Below are positions 20,513-32,913 of a stretch of DNA of 64,000 nt, piece after piece; position 1 is the first letter of the stretch, and each line of letters begins with the position of its first letter. Below the pieces are notes generated by a model. The model worked only from the letters and a program-made list of their open reading frames with translations. It was not told the DNA's origin and did not search any database. Position numbers and translations under genes: made by a program. Source of the DNA: Sesamum alatum (taxonomy: Eukaryota; Streptophyta; Magnoliopsida; Lamiales; Pedaliaceae); the NCBI GenBank assembly GCA_034509735.1, contig JACGWO010000011.1, forward strand, positions 14,293,866 through 14,357,865, read 5' to 3'.

Positions 20513-23260
20513 GAAGATGCCACCCGCAAAGTCAGTGGAGCCACTCGAGACGGAGTGGTGGGAATGATTCTGAGGAAGATGAGGACAACCTGTGTGCAAT
20601 CTTAAAATGGTGCAACACGTTGTCCCATGTGGCCGCAAAGAAGGTGGTGCCTCCCCGGGCAGGAAAGACTGGCCCGGCTCTTGAGGGGAGCCAGACTGAT
20701 GATGAGACACAATCCAGGTTTTCTCGGAAGAAATGGTTGATGTATGTGGATGTGAAGATTCATGGTAAGTCGGTTTGTGCTATGATCGACACTGGTACTT
20801 CTCACAACTACCTTGCGAGCGCCGAAGTAGAGAGACTTGGACTTGTGCTAGAGAAAGGAGTTGGTCGAGTGAAGGCAATCAATTCGGCCGCGCAGCCCAT
20901 TGTTGGCGTGGCGAAATCTGTGTTGATTAAGATTGGTCCATTCGAAGGCAAGACTAATATTTTTGTGATCGTGATGGACGACTTCAAGCTCATCATCAGG
21001 CTTGAGTTCTTGCAGGATACACGGACGACGGTGTTACCCTATGTGGATTCTTTGATGATGTTGGGCGCCAAACCTTGCATCATCCCTGTGCTGGTCGGGC
21101 AGACCGATGGGAGAAATTTGTCGGCCATGCAGTTTGAGAAGGGGCGCAAGTGGAATGAACCATCCTACTTGTGCACTCTTCGCTTTGATGAAATTGAGAA
21201 GGCATCGGGCCCCATCCCGGGCATGGTGAAGAAGCTCTTGAAGGAGTTTGAAGATGTGATGCCTGATGAACTGCCTCGGAAGCTACCGCCAAAGAGGATA
21301 GTGGATCACGAGATTGAGTTGGTGCCTAGCACGAAGCCTCCTGCTAGGGCACCTTACAAAATAACGCAGCCTGAGCTTGTGGAGCTTAGGATGCAACTGA
21401 AGGATATGTTGGAGAGTGGCATTATTAAGCCCGCGAAGTCGCCATACGGGGCGCCGGTCCTGCTTCAGAAGAAAGCCGACGACTCTCTACGGATGTGTTG
21501 CGACTATCGGGCCCTAAACAAAATTATTGTGAAGAACAAGTATCCTATACCACTCATGGCGGACTGCTTTGACCGTCTATGCTAGGCAAAATATTTTACG
21601 AAGATTGACTTGAGGTCGGGCTATTGGCAGGTCCGGATCAAGAAGAGCGATGAGGCAAAGACGGCAATGGCCACGAGGTATGGAGCTTTTGAGTTCCTTG
21701 TCATGCCTTTCGGCGTGACGAACGCTCTAGCTACCTTCTGCACTTTGATAAACCAAGTACTCCACGGTTTTCTTGATGAGTTCGTGGTGGTGTACTTGGA
21801 CGATATTGTTATTTACAGTAGGACCTTGGCCGAGCACATTGAGCACTTGCGGCAGGTTCTAGCGAGACTCCGTGAGCACGAGTTATATGCGAAGGTGTCA
21901 AAATGCTCGTTTGCTCAGGAGACTATTAGCTTCTTGGGACACATTGTGGAGACCGAGCGGATACGAATGGATCCCAAGAAGGTGCAGGCTATCAAGGAGT
22001 GGCAGCCACCGAGTAATGTACATGAGTTGCGATCATTTCTCGGCCTGGCTAACTATTATCGGCGCTTTGTGAAGGGCTACTCCGAGATAGCATGGCCCAT
22101 GACAGACTTGGCGAAGAAGACGATGGCGACAGATGTTGTGTTGGCCTTACGAGATATGTCGAAACCTTTTGTGGTGGAGACCGATGCTTCAGACTTTGCT
22201 TTAGGAAATGTCCTGATGCAAGACAGCCACCCATTGTCTAAATACGCCACATTTATCGCAACCCCAAAACATATTACGGCGAGAGGGACGACTCATCTCT
22301 TCTTCAAGCATGTTGTCAAATATTGGGGCCTGCCAAAAGACATCGTTAGTGGTCGGGACTCCCGGTTCACTGGCGTCTTCTGGATCGAGCTATTCAAACT
22401 CCTCGAGTCCAAACTGAATATGAGCTCAAGCTATCATCCACAATCTGACGGCCAGACGGGGCGCTTTAATTCTGTGTTGGAGGAATATGTTCGACATTTT
22501 GTACGTGGTACTCAGAAGGATTGGGTGAAGCTTTTGGATGCCGCTCAGTAGTTGTTTTAATGCCCAAAAGAGTTTTTCAACCAACAAGAGCGCTTTTGAA
22601 ATTGTCACTGGGCAGCAACCGTTCCTCCCTCACACTATTGATTCCCACAGAGTGTGAGATTCCCACTTACTCGAAGTTTCTCTGAGGAATGGAAAAGAAA
22701 TGTTAATATAGCCGAAGTTGCCTAGAGAAAGCACAGAAGCGAATGAAAAAGTATGCATATAAGAATCACCACTTCGTCGAGTTTACCGCGGGAGACCTTG
22801 TGATGGTGAAGGTCCCGGACCCGAGACTATCAAAGTCGGCCAGGGGGAGAGACCCTCGCCTTATGCAGAAATACATTGGTCCCTTATCAATCATCAAGCG
22901 TATTGGAATGGTAGCCTACAAGGTAGAGTTGCCTTCCTGGTAGAAGATCCACAATGTCCTCCATGTGAGCCAATTGAAGAAGTATATAGCAGACAAGGAG
23001 GATGACACCCGCAATCAGCCGAGCCGCCCACAACTTGAATTGACGAAGACCCAGAAGAGGGTGGCCAAAGCTATCCTGAATCACCAAGCCACACACACTG
23101 CAAAGAAATATGTCACTGAGTACTTTGTGAAGTGGATGGGATGTAGCAGCGAGGAGAATACTTGGGAACGAGTGACAGACCATAAGGCCTTCCTACCTCT
23201 GATTGAAGCTTATCGTGCTTCCGTGCTGCCGAGGACGTCGCCATCTCAAGTGGGGGAGAA
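20513..23260 (+). pseudogene. Chromovirus pol: protease, RT, partial RNase H, partial integrase, chromodomain
   Basis: Protease motif MIDTGTSHNYL is near 20785-20815. The RT lead (ELVPSTKPPARAPYKI) is at about 21320-21360 and the frame is cut by a stop at 21583-21585. RT resumes to the catalytic YLDD at about 21793-21804 and the thumb ([15 protein letters not shown]) at about 22040. RNase H begins ([11 protein letters not shown], about 22174) and jumps near 22225-22240 into the integrase core ([26 protein letters not shown]). Most of RNase H and the integrase N-terminus are lost. Further stops follow, then a C-terminal chromodomain (EYFVKWMGCSSEENTWE) near 23115-23170. Confidence 0.85.
23248..23260 (+). 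promoter_or_regulatory. Chromovirus polypurine tract
   Basis: AAGTGGGGGAGAA directly before the 3' LTR. In related elements the pol frame commonly ends across this tract. Confidence 0.75.
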
Positions 23261-23820
23261 TGTCAAGGGCCGTCCGCACTCTCGGCACCCTTGACCCAAT
23301 TTCGGCCATGTTCCATCCGGTCGACCAACCTTTCTGCCGACAAGCGTTAGGCTTCCGCAGTTCTTAGAGTCTTAGGCATGAGTCACTGATGTAATATTTA
23401 CTTTTTTGCTCATGTGGCGTTGTGTGCCCATGAGATACAATTTTTAGCTTTTCTTGTATCTAGATTTGTCAATAGAAAATTTATTCTTAAACCTAGTATT
23501 GGGGGAATGACCACTCGAAGCTTGGTGCACATTGCTAGTATCCCCCTCACGGTGATCCCCGTGGCTAGCTTGTTGTAATCTTCAATATTTCTGCTATTAA
23601 TATAAAAACGCATTTATTGCAAGACGTGTGATTGATTTACTGATTCTGCTGCATTATATTGTCGATTGTTGGAAATTATTGTTGTTCTTGTCGGCGGCCT
23701 ATTCGAGGCGTCGGTGGAAATTCGGTTGGTGTTGTTGTCGGTTGGCGGAAGTAGTCGTTGCTGTGGACTACTAGCCACATGGTGCCCCTTTCCCCATATT
23801 GTGGAAGGCACCCCGTGAGA
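23261..23820 (+). repeat. Chromovirus 3' LTR
   Basis: 560 bp, starting TGTCAAGGGCC and ending CCCCGTGAGA, immediately followed by CCACG. It keeps the segment at about 23622-23703 that is missing from the 5' LTR. Confidence 0.85.
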
Positions 23821-23825
23821 CCACG

Positions 23826-25030
23826 TCTGTCCCCTAATCGCCCAATGAGGGTGGTTACCTGCACGTCCCTTCAGGTAACTGCATCCTCCCCCTCTCGCCC
23901 CTATAACCGCGCTCATAAGGGCCTCCTTTCGCCTTCTTCCCTACGCCTTTCGAAAGAGAGAAAATAAAAGCGTTCATAAACCTGTAAGTTCATCTTCTCC
24001 TTTTTTGTCTTTTTGCCATTTTTCTTTCCTGGTGACACAAACATGTCTTCTTCTTCTACCCCTTCTGATGAATCTGTGCGGTACATGAGAGCAAGGTATG
24101 TAGGTGGTGATCCCTCGAGGTTATTTCTGGGGGCGCGGGCCATGGTCTGGCGCTGCTCGTGGTGGCCGAAGGTGGAGCATTAGGAAACTTATGCGACCTT
24201 CCATGCGTCTGATAGATGAACTAGATGAGGGAAATGAGGAAGAGGATGAGGTTGAGGGTTCTGAGGGGGAGAGCCTGGTGGGAGACGAGGTCGAAGGTTC
24301 CTCCCCAGGAGAGGCGGGAACGCTATCTGAACCTGAGGAGGAGGGAAGGGAGATGAGCCTGGCTAAGATAGGCAGATCCGCTTCCTCTCCAATGTCGCTG
24401 CCTTGAGGGAGGAGTTTGGCATCCCCTAGATTTTGCTATTTATACCCCATCTTCCACCGACATGCCTGAACGTCCTCCTAGAGGTTATTTGAGTTTTTTT
24501 CTGGCCCAGTTACAAGCGGGCTGTAGGTTTCCGTGCCTGTCTTTTACCAGGATGTGTCTAATTTGTATCGGGTCCCCTTGAACTAGTTGAGTCCCAACTC
24601 TTTTAGTTGTTTAGCCAGTTTCGCTATGATCCTGAACCACAATGACATGTCCGTCACAGCCGACCATTTTTTTTTTTCGTCTAAAGAGGTCTGAACCAGG
24701 AGCTTTTCATTTCTTCCATCGCCAGGGTGTTAGTTTTCTGCCAACCCTTAATGCCCCCAGACGTTGGAAAGGGACCTTTGTTTATGTCCGCCCTCCTAGG
24801 CCTTGGTCTTTTCCCAGCCAGTAGAGTATGGATCCCTCTGTCGTCCCCTCTTTTTCGATAAAGGAATGTCCAACCGCCTTCTCATTTGCCCTGACCGAAC
24901 TGAATTGACACCCTTATGCCATCTGGGATATGATTGATGAGAGGCTCCTCTCCTGGTTTGGGCTAAGTCCCCAGGAGGTCCTCTAAAGAAACCCCTGGGT
25001 ACTCCTTTGATTTCTTCCTGAGCCTTGGCA
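23826..25030 (+). pseudogene. Decayed PF04195-type gag remnant of the older retroelement
   Basis: ATG at 24043 starts MSSSSTPSDESVRYMRAR. After an acidic stretch (24210-24400), broken frames contain RPPRGYLSFFLAQLQAG-like (about 24470-24520) and FRLKRSEPGAFHFFHRQGVSF (24667-24730). These are the pattern of the plant 'putative gypsy type transposon' domain (PF04195) at the N-terminus of Tat/Ogre-like gag. Stops and frameshifts are frequent. Its left portion is separated from it by the chromovirus, so this is the older insertion. Confidence 0.55.
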
Positions 25031-26325
25031 CTCTGATATCACAATCTTTGATCTCAAGGCTTTATGTTATAATCACTCTGATTATTGTTTCTGTTATCTC
25101 TTTCTTACTTTGCAGTTTTGTATTAAGGGTTTGTCCATACCCATCAATCTGTTGTAATAGTTGGGTAGGTCTGAAAATTTTGGAGTTCATATTCCTGGTG
25201 CATATTCCTAACACGTCTGATTGGATCGAATCTACCTCTTACCTCTTCTTCTTTTGTGATAACTATTACATCCAATTTTCCCATTACTCTTAAAAGGAAC
25301 CAACTTGCTCTTAACAAGGAAGACGTCGTTTACCATTGTTGATGCCTTCAACCAATCTTCTGTCGGGGTTATGATTGCCATATTTGTTCGAAAATATAAA
25401 ATAAAAAGGAAAAAAAAGAACACAGTATCATGCATGTCCGATACATTTTGGGGGAGTGTCCACTATGTTTTGGACATGTTTAGGATCTTTTTATAATTTT
25501 ATAAAGTTTTAGATTGTCTTTAAGAAAAAGAGTTTTGGACCAAATAAAAAAGAAAAAAAAAACTAATTTACTTCTCTCAAACTAAAGTTTGGAATGAAAT
25601 TACTAAAAATTTGAGAGATGGTCATGATAACTTAACTAATTATGTATATTTTAATATAAATCAAAATTGGGATGATTAGAAATGTTTTCATTGTGTACTT
25701 TTAATATAAACTAATTATGTATATTTTTGAAGTAATGTATTTTGGTTAAAAATTTAGATATAAGACATGCTTATTTATGTATTATCTTGATAATTTTTTA
25801 TATTGCATAAATTTTACGTAAAAATTTAGAATATATATAAAAAAACATATTATATATAGCCGTGTCATATCCTAATTTTTTAAAAAATTTGTGTATCACC
25901 ATGTCTATGTCGTATCGTGTCTGTATCCATGTATCATAGATCAACAGATAGGGGCAATTGAAAAAGGAATTTCTTAACTGATTTTATAGCATCTGTCGAA
26001 CTATCATCATGTTTGAGATATCAAACACACATCTGTACATTGATGAACTAGCCATTGGCTATATTGACAGATTGATAAGTCTATTTCTTAATTGCAATGA
26101 CCAATTATGTGAAACCTCCGCCATAGAAATGTGCATCTAAGACAGGGAGTTTTTGCGATATCCTTCAAGCAATAAAACCACAAAGCTTTGAAGAACTATT
26201 GACTTGTGTACATTATATGGAACTTAGCGTTAATGTTCCAAGTAAATAAGACAACATATTTGTCTACGAAAGTCATGAAAATGCGGACTGCAACTTCTTT
26301 GCAGTGGTCCTGCATATATCTTCTC
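25031..26325. other. AT-rich intergenic DNA
   Basis: No frame with family resemblance. 25430-25460 and 25860-25935 carry related phrases (TGTCCGATACATTTTGGG; inverted CGATACGACATAGACATGG) that suggest a degraded inverted-repeat element. Otherwise nothing recognised. Confidence 0.3.
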
Positions 26326-27592
26326 TTAGGGCATGTTTACTTGTAAGTATAAACCAGTATAAATGTTGGTATCCCAAACAGTAACCCGTTTACTTTCATT
26401 TTCACCAGCCCGCAACAATTCCCTTCGGCCCGACACTATTATGCACTAATGCATGTATTGGCATCCATGATGGCCCACTTGGACTTTAGTATTGAAAATT
26501 AGTATAGCCACTAGTAAACTTTTTATTTGGCAGATGTGCCCCCAACTTTTGCTTTCCAATGTTTGTATTGCCCCTGCTCTTTTAAAAATTTACAACTAAA
26601 AGCTTCCCCCATAATTAATGCTCTGACAAGCTTGTCTTCCTTCATAAAACTTACCTCCATCTACCCCATTTGCTTCATCTCCATTTTCTTCAAGGTTTAG
26701 GTGAGAGGCCCTTCTTTCACACTTGTGTGTTTCTCAGATAATAGAAACAAAAAAAAAAATAAAAAATCACGGTGCTTAAAGCAATTTCTTTTTCCTCTAT
26801 TTCTATGTTGACTACTCTTGCTCTGCGTTTTCGATCGACTCATCGTATTTCCTTTTTCAAGGGGAGCGGGTGTGGTGGACAGAGGATTTTTTGGCCATAC
26901 AAGTAAGTAAACCTCGCACCTGGCTCGTCTTTTTGGTAGTGTTGGACCATGTACCTTACATTAACACCCTCTCTCACGTCTATGTTACTTGAAACTATTT
27001 ATGTTCATTATTCCACTACATGGTTGTACAATGTATTACTTGTGGCCTTGCTCTCAAGTTTTGCTACTGGAGTTTCATTCGGTGGAATGTGGGTTCCCAT
27101 ATTTATGCTATGTAATGGGATACACATTATGTCATGAACATAGATGGTGTCCAATATTCAGATCTGATACATTTTAACAAGGAAAAGAGCTCGATTCGAC
27201 ATGATTTGTAATATTTATTTTTTTTGGACTCCCCTATAACATTTTCTTTTACGTTTATTGAAAAATCACATGTGATATGCCTTCAACATAACCTGGTGTA
27301 AAATAGCTTAAGAATAAACAGGAGTAGTTGGGCCACTTCTCCTATTTGTCTTGGGAAAAGTGCATGTATTCACTCGTACAAGTAACAATAAAACCCGTTG
27401 CAGCACCATCATGCATTTACGCAGAACGCATCTTGTTTGATTTTTTGTACAGAATGGTTAGCAATACATGTTGTCCTAAGCACTGCAGTTATGTATTTCT
27501 CTCTGTTTATAAATATTGGTACAATGTGAAATGGAAAGGTTTTTGCAATGTGCATGCTTTAACATATTTGAAACATCTCTATGCCCTTTAGG

Positions 27593-29046
27593 ATGAGGTC
27601 TCATAGGAGAGTATTGGCTTTGATCGCAGTACAACAAATTCTGGTAGAGATCGCGGTTGCACTCACTTTATTCGTGTATGTAATTCAATATATAAATTCA
27701 AAACGCACGACCCGGCAACGTGCGCGTTCTCAGCGATACACCCTCAAAACTAGAATGTCGGACCAAGTTAGAAACCTCTATGGGTTAATTTCTGTTAGTG
27801 ATGAGTCATGCCTTAGAAACCTAAGAATGGATCGTAATGCATTTGGCCGTTTGTGTTACCTCTTGGAGCACTCCGACGGACTGAGAGGAACCAAGCGAGT
27901 TACTGTACTGGAAGAAGTGGCCATGTTCCTAACCGTTGTTTCCCACCACAAAAAAAAAATAAAATTGTGTTGTGAAACATGACTTCCTACGATCCGGTAG
28001 AACAGTTAGCAAGCACCTCCATTCAGTCTTGAACACCATCTTAAAGATGCATACAGTATTCCTAGCACGTCCAGTTCCAATCACGGACGAGTGCACTGAC
28101 CCCCGGTGGAAATGGTTTAAGGTAACAACTTCTATCATTATAGTTATCAATAATACTTGGTCTGGCATATACAAATGACAATCCAAATATGTGTAATATT
28201 CCAGTTTCATATTATTGATTTACATCAAATGTCGTAGGGTTGTCTTGGAGCTTTGGACAGAACTTTAATTGATGTTAGAGTGTCTGAGCAAGATGAAAGG
28301 TGTTACCGAACGCGGAAAGGTCAAGTTGCCCTCAACGTGCTTGGTGTATGCAATCCGAATATGCAGTTCACATACGTCCTCACCGGTTGGGAAGGGAGCG
28401 CTGCAGATAGCCGAGTGCTTCGTGATGCCATTCACAGGCCCAATGGCTGGTATGTATCACATTGTTGTTATGTCAAATCCATTTTGGTAGCACTCTCTAA
28501 TTGTACGTAATGTAACACCTACTTGATGATTATGAAAAAGGTACAATGTGCTTAGCTTATGCATCTCTACCGTTACATGCAACAGGAAACTACTATCTCT
28601 ACGACAACAGTTACACTAATGCAGAAGGTTTCTTGACCCCATACCGAGGTGTGCGGTGCCGTATCAGAGAATGGGATCGGGGATGCGGGGGTCCTCAAAA
28701 CCGATAGGAGCTCTTCAATTTGAAACACTCGTCTGTGCGTAACGTAATAGAGAGGGCTTTTGGGTTACTCAAAGTTCGATGGGGTATTTTGCGGAGCCAG
28801 TCATTTTACCTGATCAAAATACAAGATAGGATTATCCTCGCTTGTTGTCTTCTTTACAACTTTTTGCGGATTGAAATGCCCGATGACCCATTAGAGCTAG
28901 AGATTTTGAAAGATGTTGAGCCAGCCACCAAGACGAATGTGGAAGTTATGTCGACAGTTGAGCCAAGCACTACTTGGTCCAGTTGGAGGATGAATTGGCA
29001 TCGTCCATGTACAACGAGTGGATGTATCGTCCCTAACTATAACTAA
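27593..29046 (+). pseudogene. PIF/Harbinger transposase (ALP1-like, DDE_Tnp_4), broken
   Basis: The DDE transposase would cut and integrate the element. Exon 1 has LRMDRNAFGRLCYLL and EEVAMFLTVVSHHKK. A 1-nt frameshift follows in the A-run at about 27950-27960, after which VKHDFLRSGRTVS continues in another frame. Intron 1 is 28122-28237. The next exon has LGALDRTLIDV (first catalytic D; the usual G after it is R) and GWEGSAADSRVL (second D). A second intron begins at 28450 with an uncertain acceptor. The last exon holds YYLYDNSYTN, an in-frame TAG at 28705-28707, then RNVIERAFGLLKVRWG (catalytic E). Frameshift and stop make it non-functional. Confidence 0.85.
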
Positions 29047-29486
29047 GGGCATATTTAACATTATGCCCTGATGTTTGATAGGATCAATGCGCCGAATGTG
29101 TTTCCTTTGACTTTATCTTATTTTTCATATGTGGATGTATGTCTGTTTGTTCTCTGTACTGCATTGATGTTACAGTGCGGTTTAAACTATAATGCACCGC
29201 CCTATAACTATGGTCAAGTAACTATCATGTTTCCTATTCAAAATGATGAATTTTGTTGGAAAAATGGCCTACCTTTGATATGTTGTTGTTTCTTGAGTTT
29301 CCTTCCACATGTGGATTAAATACTGTGTGATCCGTTTAGTTTTTATTGTATCTGGTATACAGTATTGTTCTGGATGTTTTGGTTCTGATTTCCCGCTAAA
29401 GTTATTGTCCTGCAGGAATCGTAGAGTGCATTTGGGGCTCGAATGGCAACTGAGAACCTAGGAGACGATGAGGGCAGCAGCCGATA

Positions 29487-30362
29487 ATGGCGACGAGGAG
29501 GAAAAAAGGACAAGTCTGGATCAAGAAGGGTTTGGACAATTAGGGAGGAGGAGTGTCTTATTAATGGTTTAAAGTCGCTCGTCGCTAGCGGGTGGAAGTG
29601 TGACAACGGGTTTAGGAATGGCTACCTTGCACAATTAGAAGCTCACATGAATCGTGCATTCCCGCATTGCAATATCAAGGCTGAGTCGCATATTAACTCG
29701 AAGCTACACGTCTGGAAAAGACAATACTCAACCCTTGTGACGATACTTGCGAAGAGTGGTCGAGAGTGGGACGACAGTCGATGCATGGTGACGGTGGAAG
29801 ACGACAATGCATGAGATGATTATGTGAAGGTATGATCTAGCCTTGTCGGGTTACTTATACTATATGGTAATTCCAGTCCGAATTCTCCTTAGCGGTTATT
29901 ATTACAGTTCCCTATAATTGTAAAATTTCAAAAATGTTGTAGGTTGATCCGACTGCTAAAGGGATGCGCTATAAGTCTTGGCCTTTCTTTCCAACATGGA
30001 GAGAGATTTTTGGAAAGGATCGTGCTACGGGCGAACGTGGTAGTGATTATCCCGCGACCGCAAATGCTTTGAACTTGGAGGAACAAGCCGAGACCGGAGA
30101 TTGTTACGTGCCAACCGCAGAGTGGAACCCAGACACTGGATTCGTTGGGGTCGAAGAGGAGACACCATCATCGTATAATTGCAATGTCGACCCAACAATC
30201 AACTCATCCAATGCGACAAAGCGTACAACGAACACGAGCAAGAAGCGTAAGGCCACCAAATCATCCCCTGATATTCCAGCACTTGTTCACATGGTGTCAT
30301 CTTTCTGTGATTCAGCCAACACTCGTATAGGCAACTTATCTAGAGTTCTAGAGAATGGATAA
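29487..30362 (+). pseudogene. Harbinger-associated Myb/SANT-like protein (Myb_DNA-bind_3), broken
   Basis: In PIF/Harbinger elements the second protein is a Myb/SANT-like factor that helps transposase enter the nucleus or bind DNA. The probable start is ATG 29487, with a frameshift in the A6 run just after it. The domain reads RRVWTIREEECLINGL, SGWKCDNGFRNGYLAQLE and SKLHVWKRQYSTLVTIL. A TGA replaces the expected Trp codon before DDYVK near 29815. A GT-AG intron spans 29830-29942. Exon 2 has a lysine-rich linker (KKRKATK) and ends with an SRVLENG tail at 30362. Confidence 0.75.
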
Positions 30363-31319
30363 TGTACAAAAACCATCCAGTACCACAAAATATGCTTAAT
30401 TATAATCCATTAGTTGGAATAACACATTAATGGATGTACAGAAACCAAAAAATATGTACAACACACAAATTCTAGCCTAAGGTTAATTTCAAGAACGATC
30501 CAAATAAAATATATAAATAAGCCCTTACATAGGACTAAGCCACCACCAGCGTTCAGCCTACCAACCATTTCAGGACGAAAGGAAGTTCTAATGTCGTACA
30601 CAGTCAGACACATCCAACTTATAATTAACATGTTCACCTAAGAGCGAAACACCCTGTTTGCAAACAACTGACTACAAAACATATCAATTTGCAGCTTCCA
30701 TCAAGTGCTTCAATCCACAAAAAGTTTACAAAACGACTTCCCATGATCATTAACTAAAATGGCTGCCAAAACATAGTACAGTTGAACAGCACTTACTATG
30801 GCTCGGAATCAGCGTCACTTGAAATTTGATCAACCACTTCTACAGCTCCCAATATAGCATGTTGAGAAAACAGTATCTTGCTCCTTCAACCAACCATTGG
30901 AGTAGAAGTACTTTGACTGAGCTTTGGGTCGATTTTGGTTAGGCATGCTGATAGTGTCTTACAAAAACAAGATAAGTGATTTTGGTGTGCTTTGTAATGG
31001 AGTTGGGGATAGTGGTGCTTAGTGAGGGCGAGCGAGAAATATTTAACATTCTGTTGGGGGGTGGGTTGGGGGTGTGGCTAAAGATGAATGATCTTCTCAT
31101 GGCAGCCAACCTACTCTACCACCGCCATTTATAATTTATCAGGTATGTGAAGGGACTAATTTGTGAAGAGGCACTTCAATTCCCCATGAAAAACATAATG
31201 ACTAGTTTTCTAATCATATTCAAAGTGGTTGATATGTTTAGATTTGGATGTAGGGGTTGTGATTACAATTATGGGCTATTCCATATTGATGCTTTTGTTA
31301 TCCTTATAATATGTCATAG
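30363..31319. other. Harbinger interior, non-coding
   Basis: Between the Myb gene and the inserted Mutator-like element. No frame with family resemblance. Confidence 0.4.
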
Positions 31320-32536
31320 GGGAAAAAAAATAAAAAATTAGTACACTAACTTGACTCTCGTTCAATTTTAATACACTAACTTTGGTAATTATCACATTTT
31401 ATACATTATGTTGCAATTTTACTTCAATTAAGTCCAATTGACCGGAATTTGCTGACATGGCCAATTTTTGCTTACGTGTCCGGCAAAATTAACCACGTCA
31501 GCACATGACGTGGCCGGCGAGTGATGTGGTGGGATGACTTGGATGTATTTTCTTCCATAAGGATGAATTTTAGTACACTAACTTTAGCATGGTTTAATTT
31601 TAGTCCAATAACTTTGAATGAGGTGAAATTTAAGTCCCGTGGCATTATCTAGGGGTGTCACTGTCCATTTATATTTATATTATAAAAAAAATTAAATATA
31701 AGTGTACGCTGAAAACAGTACACTTATATATTTATGACTGGTCACTAGTTGCGAGCTGCACTCACGACCAGCCCTCAAATTTTTTAAATTTGTTAATTCT
31801 TTATAATTATTAGTTAAAGTTAAATATAATTATTAATATTTAATTAGATATAATTAATTAATAATAATTTGATAATTGCTAATATAGCTATTAAATTAAT
31901 TAATTAGAGAATAATAAATTTAATAATATAGTTGTTAATCATAATTAAAAAATAATAATTCTATTTTTTATAATTATTAATAATTTGATAATATATTTAT
32001 TAATTATTATAATTATTAATAGAGTTGATATTATTATAGCCGAGATCTTTCGTTTTCACACTTATCAGTTCAGTTGGATCATCTATTTTTAAACTATGAT
32101 TAACAACTATATTATCGAATTTTTAAACAATTAATCTAATCAATTAATTATATTACAACTATATTATCTTAATAATATTACATTCTGTACGAAAAAAATA
32201 AAAAAATATTATTATTATAATTATTATTTTGTACTTAAATTTCACCTCTTTCAAAGTTATTGGACTAAAATTAAACCATGCTTAAGTTAGTCTACTAAAA
32301 TTCATCCTTATGAAAGAAAATACATCCAAGTCATCCGCCCACGCCAGCCGCCTGCCACATCATGTGGCCATGTCAGCAAATTTCGGTTAATTGACCAAAA
32401 AATTGGAACAAAAATCCTGAATTAGACTTAATTAAAGCAAAATTACAACATAATATATAAAATGTGGTAATTACCAAAGTTAGTGTACTAAAATTGAACG
32501 AGAGCCAAGTTAGTGTATTAAAAAAAGGTTTTTCCC
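31320..32536. mobile_element. Mutator-like non-autonomous element with ~300-bp TIRs
   Basis: 1,217 bp. Arms at 31320-31640 and 32225-32536 match inverted (TACACTAACTTG, CTCGTTCAATTTTA, CTAACTTTGGTAATTA). The terminus is GGGGAAAAA on the left and GGGAAAAAC inverted on the right. Flanks are ATATGTCATAG (31309-31319) and ATATGCCATAG (32537-32547), a 10-11 bp target duplication with one mismatch. The core is very AT-rich with no coding frame. It lies inside the giant Harbinger element. Confidence 0.82.
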
Positions 32537-32749
32537 ATATGCCATAGATAAAAAATGGAACACTATTTTATAGCAATTTATTTTAATTTTTGTTAAACAT
32601 ATATACTATGTATTTGTATTCGATAGTAATGTCATGGCTAAATAATGGAATACTATTTTTTATAGATACTTGTTATATATTTTTTAATAGAATGGATTAC
32701 TATTTTATATTAATGTATTTGTTATCTATATTCAACTATTGTCATGCCT

Positions 32750-32913
32750 AAGAGCCATGACAAGAACATTTGACAAATCTCTTACCCATGACAAATAATT
32801 TTTCCATGTTTTGCATCAACTTTATGTAACCATAGTTAATATTAATTATTTAGCATGATTGTTAGTACATAGCCATTAAAATACTTAAGCAAATAAAATA
32901 TTTTTCTCTGGTG
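32750..32913. mobile_element. Truncated CACTA MITE remnant
   Basis: Shares blocks with the CACTAGAA family (AGCCATGACAAGAACATTTG, AACCATAGTTAA) and ends TTTTTCTCTGGTG, a decayed CTAGTG terminus. The left end was not found. Confidence 0.45.

Larger units (their letters stand above)
18911..23820 (+). mobile_element. Ty3/Gypsy chromovirus, internally deleted and inactive
   Basis: A 4,910-bp element with 5-bp target duplication CCACG (18906-18910, 23821-23825). LTRs are at 18911-19394 and 23261-23820, with a tRNA-iMet primer site and a purine tract. The order gag, protease, RT, RNase H, integrase, chromodomain marks a Ty3/Gypsy chromovirus. Several stops and frameshifts, plus one large deletion joining RNase H to the integrase core, make it defective. 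Both LTRs end GTGAGA rather than CA. Confidence 0.9.
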
